A stretch of DNA of 64,000 bases from UBA8079 sp965205535 (GTDB lineage Bacteria; Pseudomonadota; Alphaproteobacteria; UBA6615), in assembly GCA_965205535.1 (NCBI GenBank), contig CBDBHH010000005.1, positions 2,604,001 through 2,668,000 of the forward strand, in the 5' to 3' direction. Below are positions 25,651-33,600 of this stretch, piece after piece (the stretch's first letter is position 1; the number at the start of each line of letters is the position of its first letter). Under the pieces are notes generated by a model. It saw nothing but the letters and a program-made list of their open reading frames with translations. It had not been told where the DNA came from and searched no databases. The position numbers and the translations under genes are program-made.

Positions 25651-25799
25651 CTCGTTCTGTCCTTGTCACAATGTCGTCAAATCCGGCGGATTGTGCGCTT
25701 GCAATCCAATTCTGCTGCGACCATAACCGAGCCCGAAGCCGGAGGTAAGACCGGCCAAGGCATATTGAATTCGAGAATTGATAAAGGCGAGGCACCGAC

Positions 25800-26819
25800 A
25801 TGGCCAAGAAAGCAACTGCACGTAAACCCGCCGCGAAAAAGAGCGCGGCCCGCAAGGGCAAGAAGAAGCTGCTCACCAAAGCGGACGTGATGCGCAAGTG
25901 CAAACAGCTCAGCAACTGGGGCAAGTGGGGCCCGAATGACGAGCTCGGCGTTCTCAACTACATCACCCCCGAAGACATCGCCAACGCGGCCAAGCTGATC
26001 CAGAAGGGTAAGGTGTTCCGCCTCGGCCTGAACCTCGACGAAAATGGACCGCAGAACGGTTTGTTCGGCGGCCGCTGGAACCCGATGCATCAGATGCTCG
26101 CCACCGGCACGGACGCGGTGCAGGGCATTCAGGAGCCGCTCGCCGGCATGCGCTACGCGGATGACGCCATCAACTTGCCGACCCAGGCCGCGACCCAGTG
26201 GGACGCGCTATCCCATGTCTTTACCGACGACAAGATGTGGAACGGTTATGACGCGACGCTGGTCGACGTGCGTGGTGCCCACAAGAACGGTATCGAGAAA
26301 TTCGCCGACAAGATGGTCGGTCGCGGCGTGTTGCTCGATGTCGCCCGGTACAAGGGCAAGGAACGGCTTGCGGACGGTTATGAGATCACCATCAAGGATC
26401 TTGAAGCCACGGCCAAGAAACAGGGCGTCGAAGTGCGCCGCGGCGACTTCGTGATCTTCAACACCGGCCAGATGGCCGATTGCCTGGATAAGGGCGAGTG
26501 GGGCGGCTACGGCGGCGGTGACGCACCGGGCCTCGGTTTCGAGACCGTCGACTGGATTCACGAGAAGCAGATCGCTGGTATCTGTTCCGACACCTGGGGC
26601 ATCGAAGTGCGCCCGAACAAGAGTGTCCCGGGCCTCAACCAGCCCTGGCATTGGGTGACGATCCCGCATATCGGCATCGTTCATGGCGAAATCTGGTACC
26701 TGCGTGAGCTGGTTGCGGATTGCGCCGAAGACGGCGTTTATGAGTTCTTCCTCTGCGCCCCCCCGCTGGTCATCACCCGCGGCACCGGTTCGCCGATCAA
26801 TCCGCAGGCCATCAAGTAA
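25800..26819 (+). CDS. Cyclase (kynurenine formamidase-like) family hydrolase with a lysine-rich N-terminal tail
   Basis: A 339-residue protein of the metal-dependent cyclase/KynB-like family. The canonical H-x-G-T-H-x-D-x-x-x-H metal motif appears in the variant form TQWDALSH (about residues 127-134), keeping the Asp and last His. A conserved GRGVLLDVARYKG block, RRGDFVIFNTGQM and TWGIEVRPN follow. Members hydrolyse cyclic or N-formyl amides and lactones. The first 30 residues are an alanine-lysine-arginine tail resembling histone H1/HupN-like tails, absent from its paralogue at 26954. The hairpin at 26844 separates the two genes. Confidence 0.85.
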   Translation: MAKKATARKPAAKKSAARKGKKKLLTKADVMRKCKQLSNWGKWGPNDELGVLNYITPEDIANAAKLIQKGKVFRLGLNLDENGPQNGLFGGRWNPMHQMLATGTDAVQGIQEPLAGMRYADDAINLPTQAATQWDALSHVFTDDKMWNGYDATLVDVRGAHKNGIEKFADKMVGRGVLLDVARYKGKERLADGYEITIKDLEATAKKQGVEVRRGDFVIFNTGQMADCLDKGEWGGYGGGDAPGLGFETVDWIHEKQIAGICSDTWGIEVRPNKSVPGLNQPWHWVTIPHIGIVHGEIWYLRELVADCAEDGVYEFFLCAPPLVITRGTGSPINPQAIK

Positions 26820-26843
26820 ATTTGACGGCAACTATGCAATTTT

Positions 26844-26874
26844 AGGGGTCACGTTCCATTGGAGCGTGGCCCCT
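26844..26874 (+). terminator. Hairpin terminator after the first cyclase gene
   Basis: A long stem (26844-26858 with 26859-26874, with G-T wobbles) directly after the cyclase stop codon. The T-tract is weak (TTTGTCT), so termination may be partial, allowing some read-through to the second cyclase gene. Confidence 0.5.
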
Positions 26875-26953
26875 TTGTCTTGCTATAGTTCCCTTATAAT
26901 AAAATCCGCCCGCACGAGGCGGGCGCAACCGAGATTTACGGGGGAGACCAGAG

Positions 26954-27937
26954 ATGCACCGTTACGACGATCCGAAATTCCAGATGGACATGGAAACCAT
27001 CAAGGAGAAGTCCGAGCGCAACAAGAACTGGGGCAAATGGGGCCCCGACGATGAGTGGGGCACGATCAACTATGTGGGCGATGAGGAGCGCAAGGCGGCA
27101 GCGCAGATGGTCAAGCGCGGCGAGGTTTTCGCACTCGGCCTGAACTTTGACGGTGACGGCCCGCAGAACGGCTTGTTCGGCGGTCGCTGGAACCCGATCC
27201 ACACCATGCTCGCCACCGGCACCGATGCCGTCCAGGGTAAGCAAACGGTGCCGGGAAAGAAGTATCCGAGCCAGTACGCCGATGACGCGGTGTCCTTGCC
27301 GCTGCAGTGCGGGACCCAGTGGGACGCACTCGGTCACGTCTTCAACAGCGACAAGATGTGGAACGGCTATGACGCCACGCTGGTTGGCGCCAACGGTGCG
27401 GAGAAAAACGCGATCCATAAGATGCGCAACAAGATGGTCGGGCGCGGCATTCTGCTCGATATCGCGCGCTGGGCGGGGGTCGATTCCCTCGACGATGGCA
27501 CGGCGATCGATGCCGACGATCTCGATGCCTGCGCCAAGGCGCAGGGTGTGGAGATCAAGCGCGGTGACTTCGTGATCTACCGCACGGGCCACATGGAGCG
27601 TTGCCTGGCGGCGGGCGAGTGGGGCGGATATGCCGGCGGCGAGGCGCCGGGTGTTTCCTTCCACACCTGCGACTGGATGCACGATATGGAGATCGCCGCG
27701 ATCTGCGCCGACACCTGGGGCTGCGAAGTCATCCCGAATGAAACGGATGATGTCTTCCAGCCCTGGCACTGGATCGTCATTCCACAGATCGGCATCACCA
27801 TGGGCGAGATCTTCTATCTCAAAGACCTGGCGAACGATTGTGACGCCGACAAGGTGTACGAGTTCATGTTCGTGGCCCCGCCGCTACCGATCACGCGCGG
27901 TGTCGGCTCGCCGATCAATCCGCAGGCCATCAAGTAG
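26954..27937 (+). CDS. Cyclase (kynurenine formamidase-like) family hydrolase, paralogue of the preceding gene
   Basis: A 327-residue protein, clearly homologous to the one at 25800: both contain NWGKWGP-DE-G, LGLN-D--GPQNGLFGGRWNP, TQWDAL-HVF, KMWNGYDATLV and end in GSPINPQAIK. The metal motif is GTQWDALGH, again a variant of H-x-G-T-H-x-D. It has a short ordinary N-terminus instead of the lysine tail. Internal insertions (around residues 95-100) suggest a different substrate preference. An AGGCGGG-rich leader and a GGGGGAGA ribosome site precede the ATG. The HisD-like dehydrogenase follows 101 bp later behind another hairpin. Confidence 0.87.
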   Translation: MHRYDDPKFQMDMETIKEKSERNKNWGKWGPDDEWGTINYVGDEERKAAAQMVKRGEVFALGLNFDGDGPQNGLFGGRWNPIHTMLATGTDAVQGKQTVPGKKYPSQYADDAVSLPLQCGTQWDALGHVFNSDKMWNGYDATLVGANGAEKNAIHKMRNKMVGRGILLDIARWAGVDSLDDGTAIDADDLDACAKAQGVEIKRGDFVIYRTGHMERCLAAGEWGGYAGGEAPGVSFHTCDWMHDMEIAAICADTWGCEVIPNETDDVFQPWHWIVIPQIGITMGEIFYLKDLANDCDADKVYEFMFVAPPLPITRGVGSPINPQAIK

Positions 27938-27959
27938 CGACTGCGAAGTACAATCTGGG

Positions 27960-28000
27960 GCGGGCGGTGCCGGACTTGCCGGGGCCGCCCGCTCTGTTTT
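27960..28000 (+). terminator. Hairpin terminator between the second cyclase and the HisD-like gene
   Basis: A GC-rich stem (27960-27973 with 27979-27992, two internal mismatches), a 5-base loop and TTTT at 27997-28000. It lies 22 bp after the second cyclase stop codon. Confidence 0.7.
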
Positions 28001-28038
28001 AAGACACCGCAAAACACACCCATACGAGGAAGAGTGAC

Positions 28039-29352
28039 ATGGCCATCGAGTTCCTGAAGCAGGGGATGGATTCCGAAGCAACGGATGAAGCCGACGCCAA
28101 GGTGCGGGAGATCGTCGAGGGAATCCTCGGCGACGTGAAATCGCGCGGCGATGCGGCCGTGCGGGACCTGTCGGAGAAGTTCGACAAATGGACGCCGGAC
28201 AGTTTCCGCCTGTCCGACGAACAGGTGCAGGAACTGGTCAACTCGCTGCCCGAGCAGACGATCGAGGATATCAAGTTTGCCCAGACCCAGGTCCGCAACT
28301 TCGCGCAGATCCAGCGCGACGCGCTCAAAGACGTGGAAGTTGAAACGCTTCCCGGCGTGACGCTCGGTCACAAGAACATCCCGGTGAACAGCGTGGGATG
28401 TTACGTGCCCGGCGGGCGCTACCCGATGGTGGCATCGGCCCATATGTCGATCGTGACGGCCAAGGTGGCCGGGGTGCCGCGGGTGATCGCGTGCACGCCG
28501 CCCAACGAGGGTGGTCCGCATGCGGCGACCATCGCGGCGATGCATTTCGCCGGTGCCGACGAGATCTACTGCCTCGGCGGCGTTCAGGCCGTGGCGGCCA
28601 TGGGTATCGGCACCGAGACGATTTCCCCCTGCGACATGCTTGTGGGACCCGGCAACGCCTATGTGGCGGAGGCCAAGCGTCAGCTCTACGGCAAGGTCGG
28701 CATCGATCTTTTCGCAGGCCCGACGGAAGTGCTCGTGATCGCCGACGATACGGCGGACGTGGAGATGGTGGTGGTCGATCTGCTTGGCCAGGCCGAGCAT
28801 GGCCCGAATTCACCGGCGGCGGTCATCACGACATCTCGCGAACTGGCCGAGGCGATTCCGGCGGAGATCGAGCGGCAGCTCGAAATTCTCCCGACGGCAG
28901 ATGTGGCGTCCGTCGCGTGGCGCGATTACGGCCAGATTATCCTGTGTGGTGATCGCCAGGAAATGCGCAGCGAGGCCGATCGCCTTGCCTATGAGCATGT
29001 GGAGATCCTGACGGAAGATCCGCGCTGGTTCCTCGACAACATGACGAATTTCGGCGCGCTGTTCATCGGGCCGGAAACCAACGTGTCATACGGTGACAAG
29101 GTGATCGGCACCAACCACACCCTGCCGACCAAGGGTGCTGCCCGCTATACCGGTGGTCTCTGGGTCGGCAAATTTATGAAGACCTGCACCTATCAGCAGA
29201 TCACCGAGGAAGCGAGTGCGCTGGTTGGCGACTATTGCTCGCGGCTTTGCGAGGTCGAACGCTTCTGGGGGCACAAGGAGCAGGCCGATCTGCGCCTGCG
29301 CCGCTATGCCGGCCGCAACATCGGCATCGGGGCGACCGACGCCGCTGAATAG
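28039..29352 (+). CDS. Histidinol dehydrogenase family protein, HpsN-like (sulfopropanediol dehydrogenase type)
   Basis: A 437-residue NAD-dependent dehydrogenase of the HisD fold. Family blocks are GCYVPGGRYPMVASAHM (about 118-134), LGGVQAVAAMGIGTETI, DMLVGPGNAYVAEAKR, IDLFAGPTEVLVIAD, GQAEHGPNSPA and GTNHTLPTKGAARYTGG. The catalytic Glu-His region of HisD is retained as AEHGPNS and NHTLPT. No other his genes are near, and the gene sits beside a TRAP transporter, as for HpsN, which oxidises 2,3-dihydroxypropane-1-sulfonate to sulfolactate. A catabolic alcohol dehydrogenase is therefore much more likely than histidine biosynthesis. The exact substrate is inferred only by analogy. Confidence 0.8.
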   Translation: MAIEFLKQGMDSEATDEADAKVREIVEGILGDVKSRGDAAVRDLSEKFDKWTPDSFRLSDEQVQELVNSLPEQTIEDIKFAQTQVRNFAQIQRDALKDVEVETLPGVTLGHKNIPVNSVGCYVPGGRYPMVASAHMSIVTAKVAGVPRVIACTPPNEGGPHAATIAAMHFAGADEIYCLGGVQAVAAMGIGTETISPCDMLVGPGNAYVAEAKRQLYGKVGIDLFAGPTEVLVIADDTADVEMVVVDLLGQAEHGPNSPAAVITTSRELAEAIPAEIERQLEILPTADVASVAWRDYGQIILCGDRQEMRSEADRLAYEHVEILTEDPRWFLDNMTNFGALFIGPETNVSYGDKVIGTNHTLPTKGAARYTGGLWVGKFMKTCTYQQITEEASALVGDYCSRLCEVERFWGHKEQADLRLRRYAGRNIGIGATDAAE

Positions 29353-29373
29353 TCGACGGAAAGTCCGATAGAG

Positions 29374-29401
29374 AAGGGCGGCTTTCAGGTCGCCCTTTTT
29401 T
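29374..29401 (+). terminator. Rho-independent terminator after the HisD-like gene
   Basis: A 7-bp stem (29374-29380 with 29391-29397), a 10-base loop and a run of six T at 29396-29401, 21 bp after the stop codon. Confidence 0.85.
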
Positions 29402-29454
29402 ATTAGCCTTTCGTCGCGTGTCAGACGTTGCAGGTTTCGCAGGCGGGCAAAGAA

Positions 29455-29480
29455 AAAGGGCGGCCCGAGGGCCGCCCTTT
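29455..29480 (-). terminator. Rho-independent terminator for the TRAP binding-protein gene
   Basis: A 12-bp inverted repeat (29455-29466 with 29469-29480) with a T-rich tail on the minus strand. It is 21 bp beyond the stop of the DctP-type gene. With the hairpin at 29374 it forms a back-to-back pair insulating convergent transcripts. Confidence 0.85.
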
Positions 29481-29501
29481 CCCAAATCGATTTAATCGAC
29501 T

Positions 29502-30587
29502 TTACTTGATGTTGTACTGGTGAACCGGCTTGGCGCCGTTCGCGATGGACAGTTCCATCAGGCGTTTGAAGGTCGCCTTGCCAGGGAAGCCCTTGTCTTC
29601 GTATTCCTGGGCCTTCTGGTTCACCCACGGCTCGATCACACGAGCCATCTTGCCACGCTCTTCGTCGCCGAGGTCACGAACGGTGACGCCCTGCTTCTTG
29701 AGGTTGGCGAGAGCGGAGGAGAACTTGCGAACACCTTCGTCTTCAACGGCCACGTTGTAGACATCGGTCTCTTCCATGATGATCTTCTTCACGGAATCAG
29801 GCAGCTTCGCCCAGGTGTCGTTGTTGACGGTCACCGGGTAAGCCACAACCGAGCCCCAGCCCATGGTCGTGTAGTACTTCGCGACTTCGCCGAACTTGAA
29901 GCCGAAATACGGAGCCGGGAAAATCACGACACCCGAGAACACACCGGACTGCAGCGCGTTGTAGACTTCGTTCAGGTTGGTCTGGACCTTGGCGGCACCA
30001 GCATAGTCAAGCCAGGGAAGGTTCGGACCGGCAGCACCGATCTTCACGCCCTTGAGCTCTTCCATCTTCGTCCACGGGAACTTGGTACCCAGGCCGTAAT
30101 CGTCGAACGCACCGTTCGCGATGTAGGTCTGGTTATAGTTGTCGGAGAAGACTTTGTAGAAGTAGTCGAACTCCTTGTGGATCTGACGCGAGGTCGGACC
30201 CATGATCTTCGGATCACCCGAGATGAACGGGTTGAAGTAGTTCATGTTGTGGACGAACAACTTCGTCGGCTCGAAGCACGAGCACATCGCGCCGATATCG
30301 ACGAGACCCTTCTGGGTGGATTCCAGAACTTCGAAGAGGTTGGCGATCGTGCCGCCATAGCCTTCGATGAAGCGGACCTTATGATCGGTCTCGACCGCGA
30401 CGCGCTTGGTCACGTTCGGAACGAAGGTCTTGTTGAGCTGATTAACGCTGGCGAGCGGCGCGGACGGATGTCCGGCAGCGATGCGCAGCGTGAAGCTGTC
30501 GGCTACAGCAGATGTGGTGGTCGCAGCTGCCGCAACGGCCAAAACACCAGCAGCAGCAACAGTCGTAAGATGCTTACGTGCTTTCAC
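29502..30587 (-). CDS. TRAP transporter substrate-binding protein (DctP family)
   Basis: A 361-residue periplasmic binding protein. The signal peptide is basic (KARKHLTT) followed by an alanine-rich core and a cleavage site near AVA. The DctP fold is shown by LRIAAGHPSAPLASVNQ at the mature N-terminus and by VKIGAAGPNLPWLDYAGA and WAKLPDSVKKIIMEE later. I chose the GTG at 30587, 8 bases after a GGGAGA ribosome site; an ATG 21 bp farther upstream would place that site inside the gene. It binds an organic acid for the membrane subunits at 31044 and 31653, which lie on the other strand, divergently. Confidence 0.9.
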   Translation of the reverse strand: MKARKHLTTVAAAGVLAVAAAATTTSAVADSFTLRIAAGHPSAPLASVNQLNKTFVPNVTKRVAVETDHKVRFIEGYGGTIANLFEVLESTQKGLVDIGAMCSCFEPTKLFVHNMNYFNPFISGDPKIMGPTSRQIHKEFDYFYKVFSDNYNQTYIANGAFDDYGLGTKFPWTKMEELKGVKIGAAGPNLPWLDYAGAAKVQTNLNEVYNALQSGVFSGVVIFPAPYFGFKFGEVAKYYTTMGWGSVVAYPVTVNNDTWAKLPDSVKKIIMEETDVYNVAVEDEGVRKFSSALANLKKQGVTVRDLGDEERGKMARVIEPWVNQKAQEYEDKGFPGKATFKRLMELSIANGAKPVHQYNIK

Positions 30588-31043
30588 TGATCGTCTCCCT
30601 TCGAACATTTATTAGTTGTGCACAACGTCTGCGAATTCCAGCGGTAACAGAATGTGCTGGTGCTCGCATAAGTCGGAGCGCACCAAAGCAGGAATCGGTA
30701 ACAAAAGCTAGCGGTTATCGCGCTTTCATTGCGCCGCCGAACGGCACCCGTACCGCCCTCCCGACGCCATCATAAGACGCCTTTTAGTTGTAGGCATGGT
30801 TCTCTCCATTGTGCCGCGTCCGGCCTGGGTGCCGCTAATTGCGAAGATCTTAAACTAGGAAATTCCGTATGAAATTATCTTGGGTTTGTCAAGTATTCAA
30901 TCGCCCAAAAAAAGGCGCTTATGCGCGAACGTTGAGTTTACATAGGGTTCCAGTCTGCTAACTTCGCGCAGTGCTCGTTTGGGAGGGCCTGCGAGTCGGA
31001 CAAAAATACCGCTTGAGTTCACGGGCGGACAGGGAGCCAGTAC
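30588..31043. other. 456-bp divergent intergenic region between TRAP binding-protein and permease genes
   Basis: No gene is evident. It must hold divergent promoters for dctP (-) and dctQM (+). An AT-rich stretch at 30841-30900 contains a consensus TTGACA -35 hexamer on the minus strand (30887-30892), but no good -10 at 16-18 bp. I see no long palindrome that would mark an operator. Confidence 0.4.
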
Positions 31044-31580
31044 ATGGTCGATAACGTCGTAAACACCGTGACGCGTGTTTGCAGTACCGTCGCAGCATTC
31101 TGGGCGATGGCCCTCGCGTTCCTTATCCTCTGGGATATTACGGGGCGTACATTTTTCAACGCACCGTTCGATGGAACCATCGAGATCGTTGCCAACTCCA
31201 TGGTTTCGATCCTGTTCCTGCAATTGCCCTACACGATTTACCGTGGCGCGCATCTGCGCACGACCGTCGTCTATCAGAACCTGAACGACCTGGGGCGCCG
31301 GTTGATCGATATCTTCGTCGCCATTCTGGGGGTTTGGTTCTTCTGGTCGATTGCGCTCGGCGGCTGGGAAGACATGATCATCGGCTGGGATGTCGACGAG
31401 CGCGAAGGCGAAGGCTCGATCCGGGTGCCGATCTATCCGGTTCGCTCGCTGATCATCGTTTTCGCGATTGTCTCGCTGCTCGTTTATCTGGTTCTTCTTT
31501 GGCACTTCGTGTTTGGCACTGAGCCCATCACGGATGAAGAAGAAGGCAAGGCCGAGTCCGTCGAAGGCTCTCAAATCTAA
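31044..31580 (+). CDS. TRAP transporter small permease (DctQ family)
   Basis: A 178-residue protein with four predicted transmembrane helices, the usual DctQ size. The family block TGRTFFNAPFDGTIEIVANSMV (about residues 37-58) includes the conserved GTIE segment, and FLQLPYTIYRGAHLRT follows. DctQ joins the large permease to form the sodium-driven importer. The C-terminus is a charged cytosolic tail (EEEGKAESVEG). An AGGGAG ribosome site precedes the ATG. It lies 72 bp before the DctM gene. Confidence 0.92.
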   Translation: MVDNVVNTVTRVCSTVAAFWAMALAFLILWDITGRTFFNAPFDGTIEIVANSMVSILFLQLPYTIYRGAHLRTTVVYQNLNDLGRRLIDIFVAILGVWFFWSIALGGWEDMIIGWDVDEREGEGSIRVPIYPVRSLIIVFAIVSLLVYLVLLWHFVFGTEPITDEEEGKAESVEGSQI

Positions 31581-31652
31581 AGTATAAAACCATCACCCGT
31601 CCGGCGCAGATTGCGGCCGGAAAGTAAAAGCGGGACAAGGGGACGTTAAAAA

Positions 31653-33005
31653 ATGGATCCGACTACAGCCGTCATATTGATGCTGATTGTCCTGATTATC
31701 GCAGTGATAATCGGCATTCATATCGGAATTTCACTGGGTGTTACCGCGCTTGTCGGGACCTGGCTCATGTTTGGCGCATACGAGTTGGCAGCCGGGCAAG
31801 TGGGCAGCACCTCATTCTTCGCGCTTCGAAATTTCGTGTTCGCGGTCATCCCGTTATTCGTCTTAATGGGCGAATTCGTCAGTAGATCAGGCTCGGCGGG
31901 CGATCTGTATCGGGTGATGAACTTCGGGCTGAAACGTATTCCTGGCCGTCTCGCCGTTGCGACCGTTGCGGGTAATGCGGTGTTTGCCGCTGTGACCGGC
32001 ACCAGCCTTGCGTCGGCGGCCGCGTTCTCGCGTCTGGCCTATCCGGAAATGATCAACGCCGGCTACAACCGCAAATATGCGCTGGGTTCGGTGGCGGGCA
32101 GCGCGTGCCTTGGCATGCTGATCCCGCCGAGCGTGTTGCTGATCATCTGGGGCATCGTGACCGAAATTTCGATCGGCTTCCTGTTCCTCGCGGGCATTCT
32201 GCCGGGCATTCTGCTGGCGCTGTTCATGGCGTTTTACTGCTCGGGTGTTGCTGTTTTCAAACCGGCGACGGCACCGGCTGTCGATCTCTCGGATGAGAAA
32301 CTCACCACCCAAGAGATGATCAGTGGTGGCGGCGTCATCTTCCTGATCTTTGCGGTTCTCGGCAGCATCTGGGCCGGTTTCGCCACACCGTCTGAGGCGG
32401 CGGCGCTGGGTGCGTTGTTCGGCCTTGTTCTGGCGCTGATCAAGGGTGTCCGGTGGGCCGTTATTCGCGAGGCGATTATCGACTCCGGTAAGGTCATTGC
32501 TCCGATCCTGTTCCTCCTGCTGACGGCGCAAATGTATGCCCGTCTGCTGACCACGGGCGGCATCGTCAACCTGATCACCGATACGGTCGGTGGTGCGGGC
32601 ATCGACCCCAACGTCGCGATCCTGATCATGATTGTGATCTGGTTGATCCTCGGCACCCTCCTGGATTCGGGTTCGATCATCCTGCTCACCGTTCCCATCT
32701 TCTGGCCGATCGCGCAGAACTTCGGATACAACGAATATGCGTTCGCGATCATGGGCATCCTCGCCATTGAGGCAGGGCTGCTGACACCGCCAGTCGGGCT
32801 ACTCGTCTACGCAGTCAAGGGTTCGGTGGCCGATAAATCGGTGCAACTGGGTGAAATTTTCGCCGGGTCGATACCTTATTGGCTCTTGATCCTTGGGGTC
32901 ATGGTGTTGGTCTGGGTGTTCCCGGAACTGGCAACAGAGCCGATCAGTTGGAGCACGGATATCAACTTCAACCACCAGGTCGGGATAACCTTCAGAGGGA
33001 ATTAG
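31653..33005 (+). CDS. TRAP transporter large permease (DctM family)
   Basis: A 450-residue polytopic membrane protein with about 12 helices. DctM hallmarks include FVFAVIPLFVLMGEFVSRSG (about 69-88), ATVAGNAVFAAVTGTSLASAAAF, GSACLGMLIPPSVLLIIWG and the second-half GLLTPPVGLLVYAVKG. It is the ion-coupled transport subunit. No fusion to DctQ is present. An AAGGGGA ribosome site precedes the ATG, and a strong terminator at 33028 ends the transcript. Proximity to the HisD-like gene suggests the imported molecule is that enzyme's substrate or precursor. Confidence 0.94.
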   Translation: MDPTTAVILMLIVLIIAVIIGIHIGISLGVTALVGTWLMFGAYELAAGQVGSTSFFALRNFVFAVIPLFVLMGEFVSRSGSAGDLYRVMNFGLKRIPGRLAVATVAGNAVFAAVTGTSLASAAAFSRLAYPEMINAGYNRKYALGSVAGSACLGMLIPPSVLLIIWGIVTEISIGFLFLAGILPGILLALFMAFYCSGVAVFKPATAPAVDLSDEKLTTQEMISGGGVIFLIFAVLGSIWAGFATPSEAAALGALFGLVLALIKGVRWAVIREAIIDSGKVIAPILFLLLTAQMYARLLTTGGIVNLITDTVGGAGIDPNVAILIMIVIWLILGTLLDSGSIILLTVPIFWPIAQNFGYNEYAFAIMGILAIEAGLLTPPVGLLVYAVKGSVADKSVQLGEIFAGSIPYWLLILGVMVLVWVFPELATEPISWSTDINFNHQVGITFRGN

Positions 33006-33027
33006 CCCGACCGGCGATAACGAATTA

Positions 33028-33059
33028 CGGCGGCGTTCCGATTGGAACGCCGCCGTTTT
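33028..33059 (+). terminator. Rho-independent terminator after dctM
   Basis: A perfect 12-bp GC-rich stem (33028-33039 with 33044-33055), a GATT loop and TTTT, 22 bp after the stop codon. Confidence 0.92.
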
Positions 33060-33111
33060 CTTTTTCGGATGTATTGGCCGGGAGCTATCCCAACGTTGAG
33101 ACCACCCAGAG

Positions 33112-33588
33112 CTAGGCGTTGCGTTCGTTCGCAACCCGCTCAATCGCGTCAACGATGGCCTGATAGCCCGTGCAACGGCAGTAGTTTCCGGAGATGAATT
33201 CACGGATATCTTCACGCGAGGGCTTGGGGTTCTTCTCCAGAAGCTCTTCCGCAGTCAGAAGCATGCCCGGTGTACAGAAGCCACACTGAACGGCGTTGCG
33301 TTCGTGAAAGGCCTGCTGCAAATCCGAGATTGATCCATCGTCGGAAAGTCCTTCGATGGTTTCGACCTCAGCACCGTCGGCCTGTGCGGCCAGCATCAGG
33401 CAACCGCGGACAATTTGACCATCGACCCGGATGGTGCATGCGCCACAGACGCCATGCTCGCAACCAACATGGCTGCCTGTGAGCTCCATCTCATAGCGTA
33501 CGAAATCAACCAGGTTTGTGCGTGCAGGGACCCGTCGGGTCACCGACTGGCCGTTTACTTTCAACGTGATATCGACGTTCTGATCCAT
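33112..33588 (-). CDS. [2Fe-2S]-binding subunit of a molybdenum hydroxylase (CoxS/XdhC-like small subunit)
   Basis: A 158-residue protein with both 2Fe-2S clusters of the xanthine oxidase family. The plant-ferredoxin type has C43, C48, C51 and C63 (CEHGVCGAC), and the alpha-helical type has C102, C105, C137 and C139 (CGFCTPG, CRCTG). In complete enzymes this subunit passes electrons from the molybdopterin large subunit to the FAD subunit. The FAD subunit gene is directly upstream (12 bp), but no large catalytic subunit is in the window, so the partner must be encoded elsewhere. Confidence 0.95.
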   Translation of the reverse strand: MDQNVDITLKVNGQSVTRRVPARTNLVDFVRYEMELTGSHVGCEHGVCGACTIRVDGQIVRGCLMLAAQADGAEVETIEGLSDDGSISDLQQAFHERNAVQCGFCTPGMLLTAEELLEKNPKPSREDIREFISGNYCRCTGYQAIVDAIERVANERNA

Positions 33589-33600
33589 GTCGTCGTTCCC

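Noticed and set aside
28039..29352. Histidine biosynthesis (hisD) gene
   Set aside because: No other his genes are near, and the gene lies beside a TRAP transporter and cyclases; an HpsN-like catabolic role is more consistent.
29520..30590. Long open frame on the + strand opposite the TRAP receptor (about 356 codons)
   Set aside because: It is the antisense shadow of a clear DctP gene in GC-rich DNA: no ribosome site, no family motif, and composition typical of reverse-frame translation.
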